Source: Cryptomeria japonica (lineage: Eukaryota; Streptophyta; Pinopsida; Cupressales; Cupressaceae). From it: a stretch of 64,000 bases of DNA. Location of the stretch: NCBI RefSeq assembly GCF_030272615.1, contig NC_081409.1:26669406-26733405 (forward strand), in the 5' to 3' direction. Each line of letters begins with the position of its first letter. Within the stretch, counting starts at the first letter, position 1. This document shows, one piece after another, positions 37,130-46,620 of the stretch. The notes below the pieces were generated by a model that did not search any database, had not been told where the DNA came from, and saw only the letters and a list, made by a program, of their open reading frames with translations. The position numbers were made by a program, and so were the translations under genes.

Positions 37130-37560
37130 TCGAAGAGATCAAACAAGCGATTGCTTAGGCCCCTACCCTCGTCAATCCTAATTATGAAAGGGATTTTATC
37201 CTCTATACCTTTGGAGGAGAATCCAACATTTCAGCTGTCCTAACATAGCTGAACGATGACAAGTTGGAGCAACCTATTGCTTTCTTTAGTGAGGGGCTAA
37301 AGGACTATGAACTTAAATATAGCTATGTTGAGAAGCAAGTCCTCACTGTTGTAAGGGCATTAAAAAAGTTCAGGCACATGTTGTCCAACAACAGGATCCA
37401 ACTCTTAGTTCCTCATGCAAGTGTCAAGGATTTCCTTCTAAACAAGGATATCGGTGAGAAGAGGGTTGGGTGGATAACCAAGGTCATGGAGTATGACATC
37501 AACATCAAGATCACCAAGCTTGTAAGAGGAAGGGGCCTATGTGAACAACTTGTCTCATCT
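37130..37560 (+). mobile_element. Ordinary gypsy RNase H of the Tat element
   Basis: QPIAFFSEGLKDYELKYS and VEKQVLTVVRALKKFRHML match the RNase H that directly follows reverse transcriptase in Tat elements, as does the distal KVMEYDINIKITKLVRGRGL. It is the worn-down (non-archaeal) type usual for this lineage. Confidence 0.8.
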
Positions 37561-37799
37561 TCTGAGACTACTTCAGAGGTCGCCCTTGTGTTACAAGAGG
37601 ATCAACCAACCGACAACAACACTCAATTCAGTTGGGTAAGTGACATGACCACCTTCTTAATGGAAGGTAGATACCCCCAAGGTCTGGACTGGACCAAAAG
37701 AAGACATTTCAGGTTGCAGTCCATTCCCTATGTCTTAGTGAATGGCACTCTTTTTCGAAAAGACTCCAATGGAGTCTTACTAAGATGCATCGAGCAAAA

Positions 37800-38870
37800 C
37801 CAAGTTAGTAGATTGTTAGAGGAATTTCATGATGGCTCTTCAGGGGGCCACTTCTCTGCAAGGACTACGACTATCAAAATAATGAGGGCTGGCTATTATT
37901 GGCCATTTTTATTCAGTGACTCACATAGATGGGTGAAGAATTGCAAGAAATGTGCTCTCTTCTTTGGAAAGCAAAGACTAGCTGCTCTACCCCTTCATCC
38001 CATCCAAGCAGATCAACCATTCGCCCAATGGGGTTTAGACTTCATTGGCATGATAAACCCACCTTCTAGTGTTGGCCATAAGTGGATCTTGGCTGCAACA
38101 GATTACTTCACTAGGTGGAAAGAGGCAGTTGCATTGAGGGATGCTACTGAGGCCTCAGTATTAGAATTCCTTGAGGGAATTGTGACAAGATTCGGTATCC
38201 CCTCCACCATCATATTGGACAATGCCAGGGTATTTGTTGGAACCCAAATCAGTTCTTGGGCAGTTAAGCATGGTGTCATCATCCAACTATTACCCTCAGG
38301 GTAACGGCTTGGCTGAATCTTCCAACAAGAACCTCATCAGGATAATTAAAAGGACAATTGAAGACAATCAGAGGGCATGGCACACTAAGTTGAGGACAGC
38401 CTTATGGGCTGACAAGATCACACCCAAGAGGGCGATTGGCAACTCCCCTTTCATGCTAGTACATGGGAAAGAAGCAAGACTCCCAACTTCCCTAGAGTTA
38501 CCCTCTCTTGAGCTAGCACATCAGCTGGAATTAATAGAGAATGATGCCATGACAGTAAGACTAGCTGAGCTGATGGAGCTGGAGGAGGTTAGAAGTCAAG
38601 CTATGCATACACTTAAGACTCATCAAGAGCAGGTTAAGAAGGTTTTTGACAAAAAGGCTACTAATAGGGTCTTCAAAGAGGGAGACCTAGTTCTCAAGTG
38701 GGATGCAGATAGAGCCAAAGCTGGGCGACACTCCAAATTTGATGCTATCTGGAGTGGTCCATATGTCATCACTAGTTGCAAGGAGGCCAATGCATTTCAT
38801 CTCTCCAAGCTTGATGGCGAAGTTCTTCCAATTCCAGTGAATGGGATTCATCTCAAGCCTTGCTTCTAAA
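37800..38870 (+). mobile_element. Integrase of the Tat element
   Basis: A zinc-finger region (HDGSSGGHFSARTT ... CKKC) is followed by the DDE core (WGLDFIGMI; ATDYFTRWKEAVAL; the TIILDNARVF region; then YPQGNGLAESSNKNLIRIIK). The C-terminal part is FKEGDLVLKWD ... SGPYVI ... INGIHLKPCF type. The order and wording fit plant Tat/Athila-side integrases. Confidence 0.9.
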
Positions 38871-38879
38871 GAGGGTGTT

Positions 38880-39099
38880 GATGACTATGTAAATATTAGA
38901 CTAGAGGTTGTTTTATTTATATAAGTGCTTATGCACATGCCACATTCTCCTTAAGAGGGTGTATGCTCTAGTTTTCAGTTTTCCTCCAAGTGATGGCACA
39001 CATGTTTGGGTCTTCCATGACTCAGTGCCCAATGGATGCTTAAGGCTTCTGGACTTCATGCTTAGCAGGCAAGCATCCCGCAAAAATCGCTAAAAATGT
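38880..39099 (+). other. Untranslated segment before the Tat 3' LTR
   Basis: Non-coding sequence between integrase and the 3' LTR. No convincing polypurine tract directly abuts the LTR; AAAAATCGCTAAAAAT is the sequence there. Confidence 0.5.
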
Positions 39100-40986
39100 T
39101 GCCATTTTATGACACTCTCGATCCATCAGTGAGAACCGATCAGAGATATGTTCCATGGACCAGCGCTGCCCAGTTGATCAAGAAGAAAAGCAGTGAAATC
39201 ATGGTTTGAAGTGTTGTCTTGTCGGAAGTTCCTTGGCCCTCTCTTCCTCTAGCCCGAAACTTCAGAATGCCAAGGTTCCGAGTTTTTTTGCCTTGGCTTC
39301 TTTCTTTCCTGCTCTAGAACTCCAAGTTTCCAAATTTCCCTTCCTTCCCTTAGCTTTTCTTCTGTCTTCAACCCCGGAACTCCGAAACCCCTAGGTTCCG
39401 AAGTTCCTTGTCCAACTACGGAGACCCTGGTCTCTGAAGTTCCCCAAGTTCCTAAGTCTTCTACCCCGGAACTTCGGAACCCTAGGTTTCGAAGTTCCTT
39501 AGTCTTCAACCCCGGAACTCCGGAACACCCAGGTTCCGAAGTTCCTTGTCCAACTACGGAGACCTCGGTCTTCGAAGTTCTCCAACTACGGAGACCTCGG
39601 TCTCCAAAGTTCCCCAACTACAGAGACCTCGGTCTCCGAAGTTCCCCAAGTTCCTAAGTCTTCTACCTTGGAACTCCGGAACCCCCAGGTTCCGAAGTTC
39701 CTTAGTCTTCAACCTCGGAACTCCGGAACCCCCAGGTTTCGAAGTTCCTTGTCCAACTACGGAGACCCCGGTCTCCGAAGTTCCCCAACTACGGAGACCC
39801 CGGTCTCCAAAGTTCCCCAAGTTCCTAAGTCTTCTACCCTGGAACTTCGGAACCCCCAGGTTCCGAAGTTTCTTAGTCTTCAACCCCGGAACTCCGGAAC
39901 CCCTAGGTTCCAAAGTTCCTTGTCCAACTACGGAGACCCCAGTCTCCGAAGTTCCCCAACTACGGAGACCCCGGTCTCCAAGGTTTTCCAAACTACTTCC
40001 GACTTGCAACACTTCCGAATGGCATGATCGACACTCAAAGCTTTAAATGCTTTGACAGTTTTGGTGACTTACGCATTTTTTTTGTGGAGCCATAGGGGTG
40101 CATTTAATGTTTTTGGCAGGATTTCCATCAAGGGAGGTACGGGGCCATGCTGGGTGACTTATGTCATGCCTGACTTTGGAAGGTCAGTCAATCCACCTTC
40201 TCAGGATTGCTCTTTGTGGGTATGGCTAGGTTGCTTGCATGTACAAGTCAAGTGCATGCACTTCCCTGCACCTCCAGACTGATATGCAGGGGTCATGATC
40301 ACCATTGTAACCCATTTTTCTATATAAGGCTGTTAAGCCTCATTGTAAGGGGTTCTCTCCCTGCTGCCTTGAGCTTTCTTATGCTCTTCTCTTCTCTTGA
40401 AGACTTGTAATTTTTGCATTTCTGCAACAGTAAGACTGGCGTTTGGCCTTATGATTAATTGAAGAACACTATTCTTGCCTTCTTTCAACCTATTTATGTT
40501 GTGTATGCTTTCTGACCTTCATCATAGGTGCATGTTGTGGCTCTCTCTTCATATATGCTGTGTTAACTGGTTTCCTGAGTGTGACTTGTGGGAATCCTTC
40601 TCCCCTTTTGGCATTCAATGGATTCTAACCTTCATCTATGCATTGGGGTTACTCATATAACTGAAAGTTGTGCATCTTCAGGGTGTTTCAGTTAATTACT
40701 TGTGTCATTTGGGTAGGGAGAGGAACAATCTCTTCTTGGTGCATCACCTCCTTTTATTTCAAGCAATTCCCTCTTCCTTTTGCCTCTGCAAGTTATTAGG
40801 ATAGGCTTAGCAGTAAGTTTTGAAGTGTTGAGTTGGTTCAACACCTGCACCTGGAATAAGAAGGAAGTCGGCCTTCTCCGGAGATTCAACCCCTTTGCGC
40901 AAGGTCCCACACTTCGGGGTTGTTTCCAAGTTTCACAAGGTTGTTGAGTTGATAGCTCAGCAAGGGTGCAAGCTTTTGTGATAACA
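39100..40986 (+). mobile_element. 3' LTR of the Tat element
   Basis: TGCCATTTTATGACAC ... TTTTGTGATAACA, 1,887 bp, close in sequence to the 5' LTR, with its palindromic tandem array at about 39,240-40,010 carrying more CAACTACGGAGACC units. The right flank TTACCCAT (40,987-40,994) pairs imperfectly with TTACCTAT (30,796-30,803). Confidence 0.9.
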
Positions 40987-41441
40987 TTACCCATTAAGAG
41001 ATTGCACTGAGCTTGTGTCAAAATTGTTCAGTTTGATGGTGAGACCTCGTCCAGTAGGATTCCATTGAATCATTCATCCATTCTCTAGTATTCCTAGGAT
41101 TAAGAATAGGCTTCCTCAACCCTTCTCCTTTTGTCCTTTTTTCAATTCAAGCTAGTTTAGGATAAAAAGCATCATAAAGATTGCAACATCAGATGAACAA
41201 GTTCTAGTGAGTCAAGCATTCAATAATTTAGCGTAAGTCCCTTTGGGATTCCAGCATAATCACATCAAACCAACAAGCTTATCCACACGTCATGACCCGC
41301 CATACAAGAACCTTGGAGTTGTCTCAAGTGATCCTTAAGGTAATCTTTAGCATTTGAGTAACTTTGTTCAAGAGAGGATGAGATACTTTTGGGTATTTTA
41401 TTTTGTGTTCACATGTGCATGAAAAACACATCAACAGTACC

Positions 41442-41877
41442 TAGTGATTATCTCTAGATTGTTGTATAAATCTGGAAAGAAAACCAACAACAAAAAGAAA
41501 TGTGTACCTCTCTCCTTTTCCCTTTGTGAATTAGGCTTAAGCTAGAATAGATAAGGAGCTAGCTTTCCAATTTTGGAAATTAGCATGCTGATTTGTTCAA
41601 TGTCTGCAAGACTTTCCATGCTTGATGGTCCTATGTGGTGTCAGTTTTGTTATAAAAGACAAGTCTAAATCATCAACATATGTCAGAAACTTTATATAAA
41701 GACATAAGAGGACTTAGTAGTTTCAGTTATTCACTTATGGAAATGGTAAAACTAAGTAGGGGGGAAATAAAGAAGTTGACAAAAAATTTATGATCTCAAG
41801 TGTAAAAAGGCAAAAGAGAAATAGGTGAAAATTAACTATATAAAGGCCTTTAATCCTTAGAGTAGATTGTTCTAGTT
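41442..41877 (-). mobile_element. Ty1/copia reverse transcriptase part
   Basis: The minus strand near 41,640-41,690 encodes KFLTYVDDLDLSF, the YVDD catalytic box of Ty1/copia reverse transcriptase. It is the host block between family-P copies 3 and 4 and belongs to the decayed copia element. Confidence 0.65.
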
Positions 41878-41882
41878 GTGTA

Positions 41883-44877
41883 TGTTGTGACGTTTTCACA
41901 CATCGCACAATTGCAAATGGGGACTCCCACTTTTTCTGCTTTCTAGGATAGTGGTAGAGCCTTTTGCTATTAACCTTTGTGTTGAAGAAGTCAGTGAGTC
42001 AAAAGTTAATCAAGTCAAGATTGTCTCCTTAGGATGGAGTGAAGACAGCCAGTTATCAAGGCTTTTGGAATGGATGACTCATCTTTTGCTTGCAGGTCTA
42101 GGAATGAAATGAATGACTAAGGCACTGACAGTGACTTCCTTTGCTCTTTCATGGCATTAACAGTCACTTCCTTTGCCCTTCCTTGGCATTGACTGCCTTC
42201 CTTTGCCCTTCCTGTGAGATGTGAAATGAGGTGATGTGATATGAGGTGTCAAGTAAGGTCAATTTGAGCATGACAAGAGAGGAAGTTTGATAGATGCATC
42301 CCTTGGATGAAGTTTCACCGACTATACAAAGTTTTCTTCATCGTCCAAGAGGTCTGATTGCACTTCATTGAGAGGCAGGTTGCAAGGGCAAAATTTGGTC
42401 AAGTGTATGAAAATTTCCTTTGCTCTCTTGCTGGAGTGAACCCACTTCCATTGCTCCTTCAAAGGAGCGAACTTACTCCCCTTGCCATCTAGGAGGTCCA
42501 AGATGCCTTGAATTGCAATATGGAACCTTGGTCAAGCAATGAATTTGATCTTCAACCAGCAACCTGAAAATTTGGTTAAGTATATGAAAACTTCCATTGC
42601 TCCCTCATTGGAGTGAACTTGTTTCCTTTGCCAATGGAAAGGAGTGACATGGCTTCCAAGGCATTCTTTGAAGATAATTTGATGAATTTACATGCATGGA
42701 GAACAAAACCTTAAGGCATGAATTGATGAAAAGGGACAAATTGATGAAAAAGTTGCTAAGAGCAAGTTGGATGGCGAATTCAATGCACTTCCTTTGCCAA
42801 TGGAAGGGAGCGAACTTCCTATCCACGCCCAGCAGCAATTGAAGGGGTATTTTTGGCACCAAAGTTTGAATTCAAAAGGAAAATATGTTGAATGCCAATC
42901 AAGTCGGCCACTTAGGGAAATGATATTAATTTTATTCAAGCCTTTAGAAGTTGGCCTATAACCCAAAAGACACATCGTTTCCTTCAAAGGCCTATAAAGG
43001 TCAAGTCAAAATTAGTCAATCAATCACAAATTCAAAGCGATTTCCTTCTCCAACCAGCGAATTTAAGAGCAAAGCAGCGATTATAATTAGCAAAGCAGCG
43101 AAACCAATCAGCAAGGGAGCGAATTTGATCAGAAATAAAGAAAATTTGATCAGGTGCAAAGCAAATTCATTCATCTACCTCCAACATCAGCGAAATTCCT
43201 AAGCACCGTCAGACATATCTTTGGATCAGGTGCATCACTTCAGGGTTAAAATCGTCCAAATCAGACAAAATCAGAACACATAAGGAATAATAGATGGATG
43301 AAATTAGGTATATGTTATGTGTGTTTGATACCTATTTGTTTGTTTTGCAGGTAGTAAAGGAGGAGATCAAAGGGGGCAGATTGTAGGAAGATTAGCACAA
43401 TACTCCAAGGAGAAAATTTTTTACATTAAGGTCAAGGTCCAGGATACAAGGAAGATGTCTTCAAAAGGAGAGATTTCATCGACAAGTACAAGGGTATCAA
43501 GGAAGGTGACTTCACAGGAAGGATTTTGAGGTATTCAAGAACTCTCATTGCATCGTGATGACATGGAGAGGTCAGAACCTTGAAGTGTAAAGGAGAGATC
43601 ATACAACTATCTCAAGGCAAGATAAGCAAGCAAAGATGGAGGATTGACTTAATCATGATGATGCTTCCCATCATCACCACATTGAGCAAGCGAATGATGT
43701 TGAGTATCAAGAGATATTGTTCAAACACTTTGTGTTGATCTATCAAGTCTACAAGTTCAAATGCAGGTGTCATCCTAGTCATCATTCCACCAATCGGAGG
43801 ATTCTACATTAGCATGTCCGGATTCAATGAACCAAGCTCATCCATGGGGACACAAACTCCAATGTACCTACCCCCACTATCTATTGGTCAAATATTCAAG
43901 AGAAGACACGTGTCCAAATGTTGTAATTATTTCATTGGCTAAGAGTGTTGCAACAAACCCTAATTGGGGTTTTCATCTTGTAATCTCGACCATTGATCTC
44001 AAGTTGATCCGAGCCTTTGAATTGTAATGAACTCTCTATACAAGGCTCAAACTTCTCATTTGTAAGGGTTAATAGAGGTTAATAGTGAATATAGGTTGAT
44101 AGCGAATAGGAGGCTAACAGTTAATAGTTAGTAGTCCAAGAATAGTTTAATAGCAGATAGTAGCTACAGTAGAATAAGAAGAGAAGAAGAAATTGTTGCT
44201 AAGACTTGTAACTGGAAGTACTCTTTTCATTGAAGATATGGTGAAATGTGTTATTTCAACAAGCTACATGGTTTCTACTTCTCATTTGCTTTCATGTTGA
44301 TTAGTTGAATGATAGAGCGTTGTGCATGATTCATGGTGAAACTCCTAATCCATACCACTAGTAGTTTGTTGATTGCAAATTCGCCTTGTGTGGTCAACTG
44401 GAATACTTGAATGAACTTAAGTTCATTTGTTATTCAATCATTGATATGCATTCAATTAATGGTGTCTATGATCTGATTTCTTTCGAAGATCGCACTAAGC
44501 TTTGCGGAGTTGTTGCTTTGCATGTCAAAGCAAGGCTTAGTGGGGTTTCACCAAAGATTATTCATCGTCTCTTGCATTCTTAGGAGTAGTGTAGTCTCCT
44601 CAAACCCATTTCTTTTGCTCTTTTTAAAAAATTTCAAACTAGTAGTTAGAATCTAAGTTCTAGCAATTCAAGTATTCAATTATTCAACGTTAGTCCCCTT
44701 GGATTACTAACAATCACATCAACCATTGAGCTTATTCATATGTCGAGACCCGACAGTAGGAACCTTGGAGTTGTCTCATTTGATTGCGAGCATAGTATTT
44801 GAGAGATTTTGTTCAAGAGAGGATAAGATACCTTGGTATTTTATTGTGTTTGATTGTGCATAAAAAACACACCAACA
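41883..44877 (+). mobile_element. Family-P solo LTR, copy 4
   Basis: Starts TGTTGTGACGTTTTCACACA and ends ACACACCAACA, with perfect target duplications GTGTA at 41,878-41,882 and 44,878-44,882; 2,995 bp. A TATA-like CTCTATACAAGG (44,034-44,045) lies about 840 bp from the 3' end. Non-coding. Inserted in the copia fossil. Confidence 0.9.
42415..42830. repeat. Diverged palindromes in family-P copy 4
   Basis: Dyads of the form CTTCCATTGCTCC ... GGAGCGAACTT appear near 42,425, 42,450, 42,595 and 42,630, and with CCTTTGCC...GGAGCGAA near 42,790. GCTCC/GGAGCGAA ends are shared with copy 3. Confidence 0.65.
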
Positions 44878-44882
44878 GTGTA

Positions 44883-45050
44883 TAGATGGCCTTATTGTTG
44901 GCCACATACATTGTGCATATTGGTCTAAGAGTTTGCAGCCATATCTCTTTAGGAAGGTTTGTTTTTGTTATGTACTGTTTGAAAAACTTAACATTAATTA
45001 AAAAAGCTTTTGTTTTGAGGGATTTTCTTGAATTTATTTGTACTGTTTGC
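44883..45050 (-). mobile_element. Possible early pol piece of the copia fossil
   Basis: The minus strand reads LPKEIWLQTLRPICTMYVAN, which loosely resembles the LP..FW.EA...A.Y..N block at the end of Ty1/copia integrase. It lies directly upstream of copy 4 in the right orientation. Weak match. Confidence 0.35.
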
Positions 45051-46015
45051 CTCAAATTGTGTTAGATTACCTGTAGATTGTTTGCCTCTAATTTTAAGAC
45101 AACAGACCAAAATTTTTACTCTCGGATCTACAATTTTGACTTGGTGGATATCTGTAAATCAGATTCAAAATTATATTACAGTTTTCAGATTTCAGGACTC
45201 TGGATTCGAGCTATATCACAGTTACTACTTTTCCATTCAGGTTTCCACCTCTAAATTGGTAGCCAGATATAGGAGTAGATGTTTCATTAGGAGCAAATTT
45301 CAGGTTTCAGAATTAATTTTTTATTTACGTCTTAAAATTTTCAGATTTTGTATGCAAAAATTTCCAGCTATAAAAACAGATTTTCTGTCAGGAATGTAGC
45401 ATGGTTCAGATTTTATATCATGCCTAGATCTTAGCTGTTGGGATTTTCAATATATTGGCAGATTTTGGTAAGCACTGCTGCTTTGAAGGCAATTTTTTTC
45501 AGAATATATTTTCTGAAAACTTAAGTTGTCTGACAATAGCACAGTAAAATTGTTTCGTTTAACTACTATATTACTTTCCAAATATGTGAATTGCCTCAAG
45601 GATTGTCAGTATCTCCACTACACCTACCTGGTTCTCACTAAAGATGCCTTCTCTTTCAATAGTGGCATAGGTTGTATCTTTTATGGTTTTATTCTGCTGT
45701 TCCCACATATTTGTGTCTTCCATATGGATTTGAACCCATGGTTGCTAAATGACGCCGACTTTCTGCTTTATTAAGGTATTGCTATTCAGCTGACCCTTAA
45801 AGGTGAACATTATTTTGGAGTAATGCTATCAGATTTCCACAATCCATGCTATAATTCTTTTGATGCTTCTGGATTCGATTGTGAAATTTTTTTTAATTAT
45901 CAAAAGAATTATTTTGGAGTGTTATAATAGCCAATGCGTAGTTAATTTAATACCCAGGCAACAATATGTTGCATCATTCTACATTGCAGTTTTTATAACT
46001 TGAATACATTTCTTA
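45051..46015. other. No recognised feature
   Basis: AT-rich. The 123-codon plus frame at 45,028-45,399 has no recognised motif and low-complexity composition; I treat it as chance. Confidence 0.4.
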
Positions 46016-46620
46016 CATTAGATTCTCCATTGTTAAACATTGAAGCCATCTGCATGAGTCTGCCAGTGACAACCACCCCAAAGGGCAATCTCACCTAAGT
46101 GTACTTGGATTGGAAAACCCAATGCATGATTCTTGCTATGGAGATTCACTGTGCAACCTTGTAGATTAAGCATATGCACAATACAGTTGAACAATACACA
46201 AGCACACGATTGACACAATAATAAGCTTTCATACCATCACAAATAATAGATTACATACTCTTAGCCGTCCTTGCCCAATGCCAGCTGAAACCCACTTCTT
46301 GCTTTCGACTCTCCCCGACTATCTCTCACATGTACTGGGGAGGGTTGTTTTTATAGACATAAGTACCTCCCATTATAACAATAATAGGCTAATAGCTCAT
46401 CTATAATTATTTACATGCACACTATTTCATGTGCAAGCAAGCTCATGCGCATGCTTCTGCTAAATATAGATTACCACGTTGCATAACCTCTTGCACATGC
46501 TTCTATTAAATATAGGATTTGACAATAATGAGTAATTACAATCGCAAAATTTAATGATAGATGTTTATTTGAATGGTCTCTTTTTGGCGCTGACAGTGCT
46601 GCCTGCTTGTCAATGCAGCT
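46016..46620 (-). mobile_element. Possible LTR on the minus strand
   Basis: On the minus strand a TATA box (GTCTATAAAAACAACC, about 46,343-46,358) is followed by a leader-like stretch (CTCCCCAGTACATGTGAGAG). It could be the 5' LTR of the copia fossil, but the space to the pol piece is too short for gag and protease unless sequence was lost. Ends not defined. Confidence 0.3.

Larger units (their letters stand above)
30804..40986 (+). mobile_element. Tat-type Ty3/gypsy retrotransposon, nearly complete
   Basis: Two LTRs (30,804-32,635 and 39,100-40,986) enclose gag, protease, an archaeal-type RNase H, reverse transcriptase, RNase H and integrase, all in plus orientation. Its imperfect flanking repeat is TTACCTAT/TTACCCAT. 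Over the last ~935 bp the LTRs differ at about 30 places by my count, close to 97% identity. At a slow rate of 1-2 x 10^-9 per site per year (assumed) that means roughly ten million years. The structure looks whole, but pol has roughly half a dozen breaks, so I regard it as a fossil. It interrupts family-P copy 3. Confidence 0.9.
28370..41436 (+). mobile_element. Family-P solo LTR, copy 3, hosting a Tat element
   Basis: Starts TGTTGCAAGGTATTCACACA and ends CACATCAACA, with perfect target duplications GTACC at 28,365-28,369 and 41,437-41,441. Without the nested Tat element (30,804-40,986) and its duplicated flank it is about 2.9 kb. A TATA box (CATTATAAAAGG, 30,365-30,376) lies about 870 bp from its own 3' end. 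It is inserted in the copia RNase H. Open frames at 29,657-30,007 lie in purine-rich LTR sequence also found in copy 4 and are not genes. Confidence 0.9.
27841..45050 (-). mobile_element. Decayed Ty1/copia element split by two family-P insertions
   Basis: Reading right to left on the minus strand: a short possible integrase or early pol piece (about 45,050-44,883), a reverse transcriptase piece with a YVDDLDLS box (about 41,650, within 41,877-41,442) and a Ty1/copia RNase H (28,369-27,950) ending in a PANLLTKMLGKR tail near 27,880. Family-P copies 4 and 3 sit in the two gaps, and the target duplications of both read straight through into this host. It is a fossil with many breaks, older than both insertions. 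Confidence 0.65.

Noticed and set aside
45028-45399. 123-codon plus-strand frame
   Set aside because: Hydrophobic, no motif, AT-rich surroundings and no splice context; likely chance.
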